A stretch of DNA of 64,000 nucleotides. Source: Anisus vortex. Its lineage: Eukaryota; Mollusca; Gastropoda; Planorbidae. Below the pieces are notes generated by a model. The model made no database searches. It saw nothing but the letters and a program-made list of their open reading frames with translations, and was not told the origin of the DNA. Shown here piece after piece: positions 45,519-56,467 of the stretch. Made by a program: the position numbers and the translations under genes. Position 1 is the stretch's first letter. Each line of letters starts with the position of its first letter. The stretch covers positions 33,665,141 to 33,729,140 of the forward strand of contig OX421500.1 of assembly GCA_949126835.1 (NCBI GenBank), read 5' to 3'.

Positions 45519-46534
45519 TATTACAAGGCAATTTATTCACCATAATAAATTATGGATGAGACCTTCTATTTATATCACACAAGTATAATTATGATTTATA
45601 ATGTTATTACGGCTAGAGCCCCCATTCAATTTATGAAAAATAATAGTTATAGTATTGTTATTATTAGTGTGAGTATCCTTGTATTAGTGAAGATCTTATT
45701 ATATCATTCTGAAGTTTATTTGTAGTTGTCTAGAGTATTCCGTGGTTCTTAGTATCCCCTGGCAATTCACATAGCGTAGTTTTAGAGTTTTCAGTTAATT
45801 TACTTCATGTATAATTATTTATGTGGCTCATATTATACAGCAAGAACCTCGATGTTGAGTGGTAGTGTAGATTATTAATATAGTTGAATAAATATTACAC
45901 ATACACACATGTAGATAACTTTGAAATATTGACGTTAACCAAGTTGTGTAGAAAGCAACGATAAATTTGGTTTAATTTACAACATCAATCCAGTAGGAAT
46001 CCAAATAATATTATATACACAATCAAGAAATACACATATTCCAATTAGTAATGAATATCCTCAATGAACATATAGCATTGTAGTTAATAGTAGGATAATA
46101 AATTTTCCATCATACAAATCAAATAGAAACGATACTCAGAGCGGAGAATATTTGATGTTACTAGATCGAATGCAAGCCAAGAACTGACTAAAAGTGTCGA
46201 ATCGCGTAGAAATATATTACGGGTCAATCGTTGGAAAAACCAGACAGTCTAGTGACACGAATATTTTAATCAAGCCTGCATGTTGACTGCGTGATCAAGC
46301 AATAATGCTCTAACAAAATAAGGAGAGACCGATCGACCTTGACATGCTGTACTCGCGTGAACAGTTCATGTTTTTATCGAGGTTAATAAAAAACAATAAT
46401 GCTCTAATTAGGTTAGGAAAAACCCGGGGAAAACCGTGAGCTGAGAAATATTTTGTATCGTTTAAACGCAATTCGCTTAAATGGTTTAGTTGGTTTATTA
46501 ACATTACAATGTAGGGAATTTACGTTTCGTAACA
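45519..46534 (-). repeat. LTR (5' LTR of the minus-strand element)
   Basis: This is equal in length (1016) and, as far as I can read, in sequence to 39613-40628. Because LTRs are identical at insertion and diverge afterwards, the insertion is young. Confidence 0.95.
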
Positions 46535-46815
46535 CTATAGATACACACTTGTTAAGTTCTCATCTGTCTCTATAGATACACACTTGTTAAGTTCTCATCT
46601 GTCTCTATAGATACACACTCTTAAGTTCTCATCTGTCTCTATAGATACACACTCCTTAAGTTCTCATCTGTCTCTATAGATACACACTTGTTAAGTTCTC
46701 ATCTGTCTCATCAGTTACCTACACTAAATTCCCTTCTGTCTCTATAGATACCTACATTAAGTTCTAATATGCCTCTATAGATACACACTCTAAAAGTTCT
46801 CATCAGTCTCTATAT
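46535..46815. repeat. 34-bp minisatellite, right part
   Basis: It begins with the duplicated CTAT, then AGATACACAC, and continues about five regular units before degenerating through 46700-46815 into a related CTATAGATACC form. Confidence 0.9.
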
Positions 46816-47425
46816 ATACCTACTCTAAGTTTGTCTATATATATACCTACTCTAAGTTTGTCTCTATATATACCTACTCTAAGTTTGTCTCTATATATAC
46901 CTACTCTAAGTTTGTCTCTATATATACCTATTCTAAGTTTGTCTCTATATATACCTACTCTAAGTTTGTCTCTATATATACCTACTCTATGTTTGTCTCT
47001 ATATATACCTACTCTAAGTTTGTCTCTATATATACCTACTCTAAGTTTGTCTCTACATATACCTACTCTAAGTTTGTCTCTACATATACCTACTCTAAGT
47101 TTGTCTCTATATATACCTACTCTAAGTTTGTCTATATATATACCTACTCTAAGTTTGTCTCAATATATACCTACTCTAAGTTTGTCTCAATATATACCTA
47201 CTCTAAGTTTGTCTCTATATATACCTACTCTAAGTTTGTCTCAATATATACCTACTCTAAGTTTGTCTCAATATATACCTACTCTAAGTTTGTCTCAATA
47301 TATACCTACTCTAAGTTTGTCTCTATATATACCTACTCTAAGTTTGTCTATATATATACCTACTCTAAGTTTGTCTCAATATATACTTACTCTAAGTTTG
47401 TCTCAATATATACCTACTCTAAGTT
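46816..47425. repeat. 27-bp minisatellite, about 22 copies
   Basis: The unit is TCTCTATATATACCTACTCT followed by AAGTTTG, with TCTCAATATA, TCTACATATA and TCTATATATA variants. The shared core (CTCTATA-GATAC) suggests it grew out of the adjacent 34-bp array. Since 27 is a multiple of three, two plus frames stay open (units YIPTLSLSL and FVSIYTYSK). These are not genes. Confidence 0.93.
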
Positions 47426-49935
47426 CCCATTTCAATGGAAACATATAGCTCAACATAGTCTTAATTTAGTCCTTTTCTGCTCCAGTCAGTGATATTTAGT
47501 TAGCAAATATTAAAATGTTCTTGGTCACAGGAATTACTCAGCAAAAAGTCATAGCGAAACCATTTTATGTTTCAATGCGCGTTTTTAGCATAGGTTCAAA
47601 AACACACCGGAAATGACACACGCAGTAGTCTCAAGATCTTGGATATAGGCTCTTGAACATCTGGGTTGGTCTGCTCCAAGTTGGCAGAAGAATCCTTAGT
47701 TCTTGGTTCTGTATACATTGGCCAGACATCGAAACCCACATCACCACTCATTCTCTTTCACTCATACACCCACGCACTTCAAGTTTTACTTGTATACCAG
47801 ACAAAAAAAAATATTCCAGACTTGAGTCACACCCACAGCCATTGAGGTATAAACCGTCTATTGGATTTGTTGACACAAATATATCTCCCTTCAAACTGCT
47901 TTACTTTTTAATCTTTCATTCTTCACTATCATTTACCTATTCGGCCACAGCGCCGCCCGTATTCATTGCATGCTATCAGATAATCCTCTAAATTATACTT
48001 TGTCATTATGGGCAATGGGTTTACGCTGAAGGGGAGAATAATATTTAAAAAAAAAAAGAAGTTACGGTATAGTGACTGTGTGTTCGGGGGACAAGCTTAT
48101 TGAATGGATTTGATTTTTTTTATTTTGACGCCCGTGATAAAATCCATTGACATGGAAAAACTGGTTTCTTTACATTTACATAGATCTTTTTCTCTCGTTC
48201 TTCTATATTTTGTCTCTTTTGTCGACTTGAACGTGTTGTTAAGTCTGGTGTGGCACACGGTGTGTGTGTATGTGTAAGTATAGATTAGATGTGTGCTGTA
48301 TCCATATGTATGTGCATGTGTGTGTCGGAACGTCAGGGTGGTCGTTGATAGTGTCGCATGAGTTCTCCGTGTTAATTGAACAAGTGATTTTCGTTTAATG
48401 TGTCGATGCTCGTCCCGTATCGATAGTAAGTTGACAGTAGTGTAGGGCTCTTATACAGCAGATGGATTTTATTTGGATTTATAGCTGGTGCGGATAGTCA
48501 ATAAGTGCACTAATAATACATGTCAGTAGGTTTTAACGGTAATGTTGGATATTATCTGGAAACATGTTCGGATAGCCGGTGAGTGACAGCAAAAGAAACG
48601 TGTCAATGGCGTTCAGCTGTGTATTGTATTGCAAATGAGGCTTTAGTGATCAGCGGTTTCATCTACCATTTTATAAGTGTGTGTCGATGCACGCGATGAG
48701 TAATTGACGATGACCTGGTCTGTTTACCTCACCTCCCCCTCCCCCCGACATCCCCTTCCACGTCTCCCCCCTAACCCCACCTCCTCACCCTCATTCTTGG
48801 CTAGAAGTAGAATTGTTGAAGGTTTGAAGGACCGATGAGTGGGGACGGGGGGGGGGGTGCATGCCTCCAGGTGGTTGAAGGTTTGACAGAATTGTGGTGG
48901 TGACCCAGGTATGCCCAGGTATCGGTGATAGTAAAGACAAGAGATGGCTGTGTTTCATTCGGTGACATTTTTTGTTGGTGTTTAAATGTCGTGTGTGTGT
49001 CGTGGTGTGTTCAACCTAACGGAAAGAGATAACGGGGGTATTTGTATTCATTTTATTTAAGGGATGACAATCGGATATAGAACAACGCTTGTGTAGGACT
49101 TGATAACAGTAACTGGCACGCCGACACACACATACACGTCGGTGTGTTGTTTATATAAAGACAGTGTGTGTGTGTTTATTAGAGCGAAGCTGGCACGGTT
49201 GACTTCGATTACGTAGTTGTGTTTGTGTGTGTTTCCATTCTGGTTTGACCGAAGTGTGGCCATATCTATTTGCATATGTTATATCACTCGTGTTCGGAAT
49301 CCCCAGTGTTTGAAACGTTGTATTTGGCTAATCTATCGTTTCTTACACTTATAGCACACGTCACAGATATTATTATACATTATCGGTGCGTTATACTTTT
49401 GAAATAAATTGTGTTTTGTATAGACTATATTTTTTTTTTACTTATAGAGTACGTTATCATTATTATTTTTTGAGTCGATGGTAAACTGAACAGATGTTAG
49501 AAGTTGTGTCTGCAATACATTGTGTTTAGTTTGAAGATAGACAAATACCTACCTGTGTTTACTTGTCGTGTTATACGAGTTGTATCCTCCCCCCCCCTCC
49601 CTATTTCATCACTCGCTCTGCACACGTAATTGTTTCGGACACACGCTGTTTCATTGCCCCCCCCCCCCCCCTCGCTCTCTCTATTTATCCATTCTCCCTC
49701 CCCTCACCCCTTCACAAAACCAACACCTTCCTTTCTCACAGCTGTTGTGCCAGTTACATTTATTGATGGTTGTGCAAAAAACGTACACTCTATCAAAGTT
49801 AAAAAACAAAATAAAACAGCAGCAACTGCTTGTGTCATCACGTTTTTTAGTGAATGGTTGAGTCGCGGTGGAACACGTTGACCCACCAGTAAAGTGTGAT
49901 CCACATACACACACACACGTGTGTCACATGCATCT
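47426..49935. other. CLASP intron 1, middle part
   Basis: TG-rich patches at 48250-48330 and 48990-49240, C-runs near 48740-48780 and 49590-49670. A more GC-rich stretch at 48200-49300 could hold an unseen exon or promoter. No splice-bounded coding block was found. Confidence 0.45.
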
Positions 49936-50232
49936 ATAGTAGTGGTTCCCAAACTTTGCTAATGCCACGACCCCTTTATTTAATACAGCTCCTAAATGCT
50001 CCCCCCCCCCCCCACCAACCATACAATTATTATCCTTGAAATTGTGTTCTTTCACAGAATTTATCATCGTAATCAGTTTATCTGCTTCAATGTCATGTTC
50101 CTCGAAATGTTTTGGCCACTAAGGCCAGCGAAAATATGCGTTTTCCGATGGCCTTAGGCGACTCCCGTGAAATGGTCGATCGATACTCAAAAAGGCCCCT
50201 GACCCACAGGCTGTGAACCGCTGAACTATAGG
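49936..50232. mobile_element. hAT-like MITE, family Z
   Basis: The left end AGTGGTTCCCAAACTTTGCT and right end CCCACAGGCTGTGAACCGCT match the better copy at 63206-63486. Interior words (TAATGCCACGACCCC, TTTATCTGCTTCAATGTCAT) are shared. CTATAG on both flanks may be part of the duplication. Confidence 0.7.
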
Positions 50233-50529
50233 ATGCAACTGTATTTAACCTTTTACTACCGACACGAATCTTTCACATGTGTTTATTCTTCCTTTGGTGG
50301 AATTTTAAGACATAGAACAAAGCGGAAATTTTATTTTGAAAACATTTTTTTCTACTACCTTAAAACAACACCATCCGTTTAAAATGTTGATTATCGCCTT
50401 TGCTCTATGTTTTTGTTTGGTTTTGTTCTGAAAGTGCTGACGCTAATGTTAAGATATTTGATCTGTTATTTTAAACCTTTAAAGTAACAATGAAATCTTG
50501 TTTTGAGGTTGCTTTTAAACTATTATTAA
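50233..50529. other. Non-coding intron sequence
   Basis: Nothing recognised. Confidence 0.5.
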
Positions 50530-50537
50530 AACTATGC

Positions 50538-50727
50538 CAGGGATCTGCACCATTTTGAAATCAGCGTGCCAAGTGGGACTGCTTATTCATTCAGCTTAAA
50601 AGTCATCCTTCTTTGGCTACTCAGTTCCTTGTAGAAGAGACTTGAAATGGACTTCCTGGAGGTCTTCCGCGTGCCATTGAAAACCGCTGTGAGTTTGGCA
50701 CGCGTGTCGTAGTTTGCCGACCCCCTG
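50538..50727. mobile_element. hAT-like MITE family H with perfect 8-bp TSD
   Basis: The 190-base element starts CAGGGATCTGCACC and ends TTTGCCGACCCCCTG. AACTATGC is duplicated exactly at 50530-50537 and 50728-50735. Interior words CTTGTAGAAGAGACTTGAAA and CGCGTGCCATTGAAAA are shared with the other copies. Confidence 0.85.
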
Positions 50728-50735
50728 AACTATGC

Positions 50736-52530
50736 GCTAATTTTTTTCCTCACTGCTTCTTTATTAAGTTTATGGTCTATTACTGTTTTTGTGTGTGGGG
50801 GGGGGGGGGCATTTCTTACTTTTACATGTAGGCTACCCGTAAAGTAAATATCATGCACGATACAGAATATATTTTGGTGTCGGATGTGGTTTTAGTTTTT
50901 AGAATGGATAAACCTGTATCTTTTTTTTTACTGAGATAAAAGTGCTGCCTGTATTTGTCCCAGTTGTATCAACGTCTTATGGCGAACTTTTGAGCTTCGC
51001 TTCCCCCCCCCCCCATTTTTTTTTTCAATCCACACGAAACTTCTGCTCATGTCGTTATTGTCTGATGACTGACACATATCTAGAGTTGCCGGATGCATTA
51101 GTAAACATCTTTTCCGTTGCGTTTACCCACTAAGTGCCAGTTTAAGCCATAACGCGCCAGTATCAAGTGCACGAATGTTCAGCAAATGTCGTGTTATAAT
51201 TTCGTTGGATTGCCGTTACGAAGTTCTTATTAAAATCTCCTTTTCTTTTAAAAAAAACGATTAGGCTTATAGGATTCTTTTCTTTTCTTTTTTTTTTTGT
51301 TGGTGGGTTTTCACTGACATGACATACATTGGTAGATGCCAACGGAACATCTTGAACGTTATTTTAATAGTCTTATAAACAAACATAATCTGATTCTGAT
51401 ACGGATTGTTGAAATATATCATCGTTCTTTTAAAGCATATGTCTGGTAACGAACTTGCATAATGGTTTTCTAGTATAGTGCAAGCCGCACAGTTTATACT
51501 GTATACAGACTTGACATATGAATTCTTATAAGACTGTGTGCTAGGTAGATCTAGTCGTTGAAGAAATATCTTTTCTTTCGTTGTTAAACCTTCGCATCGG
51601 CTCTTTAAGGTAGCTAGTGCCTAATGTACAGTTGATTGATGAATTATTGCCCCATTTTTTACCCACGCTGTTGGGGGGAGGGGGGGGGGGTGAAGACACC
51701 CGGCATCCGTATTGCATCTGACTTTAGAGAAACCGTAGTGCACCCCCACCTATGACTTCTATTTATAGATGGTTACATCTCTCTATTGTGATTGCAGAAA
51801 GGTGAAAGGTTACCCAAATTCTCGGCACTGACTGAACGTGGGTGTAATGACGTCATGACCTGAACAAACTGCAAACACCCTTTTCTTACCTGCAGTCAGT
51901 TACCTGGATTGTCATCTCTGATTTGAACGATACATGGGTGATAGTTGGTAGTAGATGTGCTGCTTGTTGCAAAAAGTTGGCAAACTTCACCGAATATGAA
52001 CGGTTTGAAAGGATAGGAATTCTTTCCCAGAATAAGAACATTTAGCGTAATCTCTGCACTCCCCCCCCCCCCCCCCCACACACACACTAACGTGAAGTCT
52101 TATTTTCAGGCCACTCTTTTGCACATGGCTAGTGAAGCAGCCTTTCACAATTTGACCTGGTCACGGCACAGCCTATAAAACAGGGTTGTGTTGCCAATTA
52201 CAATGTCCAGCCGCGTCGTCATATCCGTGACTGATGTCACTGTCATTGTCACCCGACAGACACGGAGACTCTCTTCCCCCCTCCCTCTCTTCCCTTCCCT
52301 CCAAACATCATTTTATCAATCAAATCTCTCGAACAAACTAGGTATTGGTCCCGGAGTTGTATTGAGATTGAAAATTGTAACGGATTTGGGAATTGGCGTC
52401 ATAAAGCGGAGATAACGGAGAAAGGGCAGTGTGCTGACTCACTGCTGACCATACGATTAGAAGAGATTGTACATACAAACTGGTGTGAACCTTTTACCTT
52501 TTGTACTTTCTATCACCAGATCACGAATAG
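50736..52530. other. CLASP intron 1, with a decayed SINE near 52115-52195
   Basis: Homopolymer runs of G or C occur near 50797, 51003, 51675 and 52062. GGCTAGTGAAGCAGCCTTTC then TGTGTTGCC matches the minus-strand body of SINE family 1. No exon recognised. Confidence 0.45.
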
Positions 52531-53075
52531 GGTCAGTTTGTGGAGTGTGTAGGGTCAGTTTGTGGAGTGTATAGGGTCAGTTTGTGGAGTGTGTAGGGTC
52601 AGTTTGTGGAGTGTGTAGGGTCAGTTTGTGGAGTGTATAGGGTCAGTTTGTGGAGTGTATAGGGTCAGTTTGTGGAGTGTATAGGGTCAGTTTGTGGAGT
52701 GTATAGGGTCAGTTTGTGGAGTGTGTAGGGTCAGTTTGTGGAGTGTGTAGGGTCAGTTTGTGGAGTGTGTGGGGTCAGTTTGTGTGGTGTATAGGGTCAG
52801 TTTGTGGAGTGTATAGGGTCAGTTTGTGGAGTGTATAGGGTCAGTTTGTGGAGTGTATATGGTCAGTTTGTGGAGTGTATAGGGTCAGTTTGTGGAGTGT
52901 ATAGGGTCAGTTTGTGGAGTGTATAGGGTCAGTTTGTGGAGTGTGTAGGGTCAGTTTGTGGAGTGTGTAGGGTCAGTTTGTGGAGTGTGTGGGGTCAGTT
53001 TGTGTGGTGTATAGGGTCAGTTTGTGGAGTGTATAGGGTCAGTTTGTGGAGTGTATAGGGTCAGTTTGTGGAGTG
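52531..53075. repeat. 22-bp minisatellite, about 24 copies, with 220-bp higher-order period
   Basis: The unit is AGGGTCAGTTTGTGGAGTGT followed by RT. A rare variant pair (GTGGGGTCAGTTTGTGTGGT) occurs at 52769 and again exactly 220 bases (ten units) later, so a ten-unit block was duplicated. Confidence 0.93.
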
Positions 53076-54427
53076 TGTGCGTTGTAGGGGTGGGGGTGGG
53101 AAGGCTTACTAAATGATGATGATGGTGCTTACGTAGTCCTCGAATGATGTGATGAATGTGAACATTTTGTTACAATAGAATAGAAATGTGAGCCTTTTTT
53201 TTTATCTCGTTTGAACGTGATCTTTCGTTAATTAAACATTGACAACTAACTGAACACTGATTGCTTGCTAGCAAGGAAGAAAATTGCACCGTTGGCCGTT
53301 TGCCAGATTACATTGTTTTGTTCTCATGCATTGAATACAATTTGATACTGTGAACCATGTATTTGATGTCTTTTTTGTTTTTTTAAACAATTGTTTTACA
53401 GTTTTGTTTAAAGTCTTCGTGGCACTACTAGACTCTATTTATTCACAAAGTAACTCGTAAAACATAAACACTTAGTTGGGTCACACGTTTTCATAGAGGC
53501 CTACCCCTACTGGCTTATTCTTTTCTTTTCAACCAAATCCTCCGACCTTAGTGTTTCATTGTTACAAATTGTTGAACAGATTTTAACGGTAATATGAAAT
53601 AATTGGGTTTACCTTTTCCATTACTCGATTCACGTTTGAAACATCAACCATTACTTTATTTTGCAACTACATGGGCCTATTGTACTGTGTTAGTTTTAGC
53701 ATGACATGTTTTCCCCTTATCTGTGCAGTAAATATCTCTAGCACGTGTCAGTGCGATATAGAGTCTTGGCCTAATTCTGGAAAGTTTCAGCTGACCTATA
53801 TTGTGCATCTTTAAAAAAAAATATATAAAAAATACCGGTAATATAAAAAGTAAACAAGTGTGCGGCGCCGTAATTAGGTCATACACACATTTCTCAGTGC
53901 AGTCTGCTGGTTGTAAAGAATAAATGGAGACAACTCCGTCTGGCTATCTTCCAGTGACTGGTCACAGCTGCTACCTTGCACATTTCTCTAAGTCTTGTTG
54001 TTTTAAATAGTAATTTTACTACCGTGGCTGTGTGTTTGTTTTTTTTTTACTAGTTTTTGTACTGTAGGATTGAATCCTTAAGAAGTTTTAGCATAACAAG
54101 GTTGTTAAATTTCCTTTCCATGGGGAGGAAACTCCATTTGTTTAGTTGATAATAATATAATGTTATTTGTCTGTGTGGTGCTATAGAAATGTGAAGGAAC
54201 AAACATAGTGGTGGTAGTTCTTATGGAAATAATGGAGTCATTAGTAGTTGAACAAAACTTGCCTGACACCAGTTAAAACGTGTGTGTGTTTCTGATTTAT
54301 GACATCGACCTCCTGGTGAAAGGATCATATACAATTCTCTAACACACAACACACACACGGCGTGTTGATGAGACAAAACTAGCCGCTGGAAGATGGCAGG
54401 CTGTTGTGGCTGTTGTTGTTGTTGTGT
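53076..54427. other. Intron 1 upstream of the alternative first exon
   Basis: AT-rich and non-coding. If the exon at 54468 is a transcription start, its promoter should lie in the right part of this stretch. I see no clear TATA box. Confidence 0.4.
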
Positions 54428-54467
54428 GTAGACTTCTGTGTGTTTGTCTGTTTGTGTGCTGGATAGA

Positions 54468-54566
54468 ATGAAGAGGAGCGAGTCCGGTATGGACACTATA
54501 AGAGAGGAGCTGTACAAGCAAACCACAGAAATGCCGCTCACCCCTAAAGTGCTGCAGCATTTGGCG
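54468..54566 (+). CDS. CLASP: Alternative first coding exon of CLASP
   Basis: The 33 codons read MKRSESGMDTIREELYKQTT then EMPLTPKVLQHLA and end at a strong donor (GCG|GTAAGA) in phase 0, the same phase as exon 1. It can therefore splice directly to the TOG exon at 55604. An in-frame TAG lies 36 bases before the ATG. As an internal exon following exon 1 (phase 0, acceptor GGATAG) it would hit a stop, so a separate promoter is the only use that fits. The product would lack the first 61 residues, i.e. the first HEAT hairpin of TOG1, and start with a Ser/Thr-rich peptide. CLASP genes of other animals do use alternative starts, but I do not recognise this peptide. Transcript evidence is needed. 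Confidence 0.55.
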
Positions 54567-55253
54567 GTAAGACCATAGTGTATGTCTAGTAGGGACCAAC
54601 AATTTAGCTGATAATACTTGTATCACTTTGTACAATACTTACTCCATTGCCTCCGAGTAGTTTCCAATAGAAGAAAAAATACCATGGATAAGATTATTTT
54701 ATTTGAATGCTTGCTATGAAAACTGACGAGTATTTTCTATCTTAAAGCTATTAGTTTATCATTTTTATATAAAAGGTAATTGAAACACATTTCATAATAT
54801 TGTAAGTGTATAATACAGACTTTTACTCACACAGTCTATCATCTTAAAAAGTTAATAAATTTTAAAAAAATAATGTTATGTTGGTATTCTATCTATGAAA
54901 ATGTTTGAAGTATAGTATATACATTATTTCATTTTATAAACATTCATATAATAGAAAATTAAAACATCTTTACCTGAATTCACCATTTACCATTATCACA
55001 ATGGCATACACTGGGTGGTATTGCATGGCCATCTCAAAGTACACCTGCCATTACTTTCCCTTATCTAATGTCAAAATCTATCCACCAGAGCTGGAAACAT
55101 TTTGGGACCTAGAGACACTAGAAAGAAAGAAATCTGAATTGGAACCTAATACTTTCAGAGTGGCAGTAGTCTCTGGACCACCATGACCACCTTAATGGGC
55201 TCGGTAGATGTCATAATTGTATAACTTCAATTAGCTTATTGAGTCGAAAGCAA
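54567..55253. other. Short intron segment between the alternative exon and SINE
   Basis: AT-rich. An open frame at 54905-55186 has no splice sites or domain and is not called. Confidence 0.5.
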
Positions 55254-55505
55254 ACGTAAAGTACCTGTTGGATCAACTTGATTCCATAGGTCCAGTGAAG
55301 CAACGTTCACCAGTTTCTGTGGCCACGGCACACTAGGTGATTGTGTGGCCAGCACTATGCACAGCTGCCTTTGCTTTACCCCAACTAAGGTCAGGTATCC
55401 ATCAGAGCTGGGAAGACTCAGGGACGCCCTCCAGAACCGGGGAAAAAATCCTAGCCTGCACCAGGAATTGAACCCGGGACCTTCGGTACGCCAGCTGAAC
55501 ACGTC
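55254..55505 (-). mobile_element. SINE family 1 (minus strand)
   Basis: On the minus strand the order is tRNA-like head (plus-strand words GAATTGAACCCGGGACCTTC and ACGCCAGCTGAAC), body (GGTGATTGTGTGGCCAGCAC) and tail (GATTCCATAGGTCCAGTG, AAAGTACC). It lies about 100 bases before CLASP exon 2 and could affect splicing. Confidence 0.85.
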
Positions 55506-55603
55506 AATGCTGTTATTGTTAAGGTTTCCCCCAGTTAATTGTCAGCTGACGTGATCCGACAAAACTCTCCTGTTGCATTGAAATATTATTTTCCTTTCAA
55601 CAG

Positions 55604-55786
55604 GTATCTCTGAATGGCCTGGAGGTGCTGTGCCTGATGGTGGACAGGATGGGTGAGAACTTCAAGCCACACGTGACCACAGTACTTCCTGCAGTCATAG
55701 ACAGGCTGGGAGACTCTAAAGACCAGGTCAGGGAGATGGCCCAGCAGCTGCTCCTTAAACTAATGATGCCAGCATCCACCCCACAG
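55604..55786 (+). CDS. CLASP: CLASP exon 2 (TOG1, HEAT repeats B-C)
   Basis: The acceptor is TTTCCTTTCAACAG and the donor CAG|GTGAAG. The exon is 183 nucleotides, phase 0 at both ends. The peptide runs VSLNGLEVLCLMVDRMGENF, KPHVTTVLPAVIDRLGDSKD and QVREMAQQLLLKLM. 'L-P-x-x-I-D-R-L-G-D-x-K-D-x-V-R-E' is a signature of CLASP TOG1, with the loops between helices forming the tubulin-facing edge. This is the first exon common to both start exons. Confidence 0.95.
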
Positions 55787-56375
55787 GTGAAGTACACATT
55801 TCATAATGTGTGTGTCTTTCCCTTGGAACTGTATATATAAGATCCATTGCATTACATTGCCAACAAGAACATTATCTTTATTATGTACAAGCTAAATTGC
55901 CCGGCATCGCCCGGGGGAGGGGGGGAATAAAACAGGCCTGTATAATCTACAGGTATAAATTAAACTACACTGAAGAGAAAGCTATAAATCTAATAATTGA
56001 AAAAAAAAGGAATGTAATTCAAAATAAATATTGTAATTGGGTAAAAAAAATCTAAATTTTCCAGATTTGCTTGTAGAGTTACAATCTTTTTTTTTTTAAA
56101 GTTATAATAATTGTAATAAAAAAAATGGTAGAAAAAAGGTTTACACTAAGTGGAGAATCAAACCCGGGTTACCAACGTGGCAACTCGATACGCTTTCCAC
56201 TTAGCTAGCCAAGACACATGCTTGAAGTAAAATCACAAAAGTATAATATGAGACAATAAGGTCACTTATCTTTAAATTAACTAATATGATTGGTTGAACA
56301 CACACACAGTCTACTTTATATATATATATATGTGTATAATTAAAAATATATGTATTGTTTTGTCTCTGCCCACAG
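55787..56375. other. CLASP intron with tRNA-like SINE remnant
   Basis: At 56150-56215 the minus strand reads TGGCTAGCTAAGTGGAAAGC and then GGTTTGATTCTCC, i.e. A and B boxes of a tRNA-derived repeat. A (TA)n run lies near 56313-56330. Confidence 0.55.
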
Positions 56376-56467
56376 TATGTGTTTGATAGACTTGGACCTG
56401 CCTTTACACATAAATTGTGGCACGTCAAAGAAGGGATATTGCTCACACTGCAGAACACAATAAATAG
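56376..56467 (+). CDS. CLASP: CLASP exon 3 (TOG1), ending at a GC donor
   Basis: The acceptor is TCTGCCCACAG. The 92 nucleotides read YVFDRLGPAFTHKLWHVKEG then ILLTLQNTINR, the TOG1 helix with 'H-K-x-x-x-V-K-E-G-I-L-L'. The only join that keeps frame with exon 4 uses AG|GCAAGT, which matches the strong consensus known for GC-AG introns. A GT four bases on would put exon 4 out of frame. The exon ends with two bases of the Arg codon. Confidence 0.92.

Larger units (their letters stand above)
39613..46534 (-). mobile_element. Internally deleted Ty3/gypsy-type LTR retrotransposon with Gmr1-like domain order
   Basis: The 6922-base insertion has two equal LTRs, a 4-base target duplication, a primer binding site and one long ORF with gag, protease and integrase. 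The integrase is followed by the beginning of RT, and after an apparent deletion by the last residues of RNase H, then about 780 bases of untranslated sequence to the 3' LTR. Integrase ahead of RT is the order known for Gmr1-type members of Ty3/gypsy (and for Ty1/copia). The protein sequence style (HHCC, GPY/F, RT entry) is Ty3/gypsy. Lacking RT, this copy cannot copy itself but keeps all cis elements, so a complete relative probably mobilised it. Confidence 0.88.

Noticed and set aside
40404..46504. Identical 64-codon frame in each LTR (40404-40598 and 46310-46504)
   Set aside because: Identity follows from LTR identity. No recognised domain or homologue.
46831..47492. Two long repetitive plus-strand frames
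   Set aside because: Translation of the 27-bp array in two frames. No independent support.
49563..49952. Overlapping frames on both strands
   Set aside because: Pro- and Ser-rich or Cys-rich translations of C-runs and CA repeats. No consistent exon borders.
54467..54566. Use of this block as an internal CLASP exon after exon 1
   Set aside because: The frame imposed by exon 1 (phase 0) reaches a TAA inside the block.
54221..54635. Minus-strand frames overlapping the alternative CLASP exon
   Set aside because: Low-complexity Gln/Thr repeats arise from GTT/TGT runs on the plus strand.
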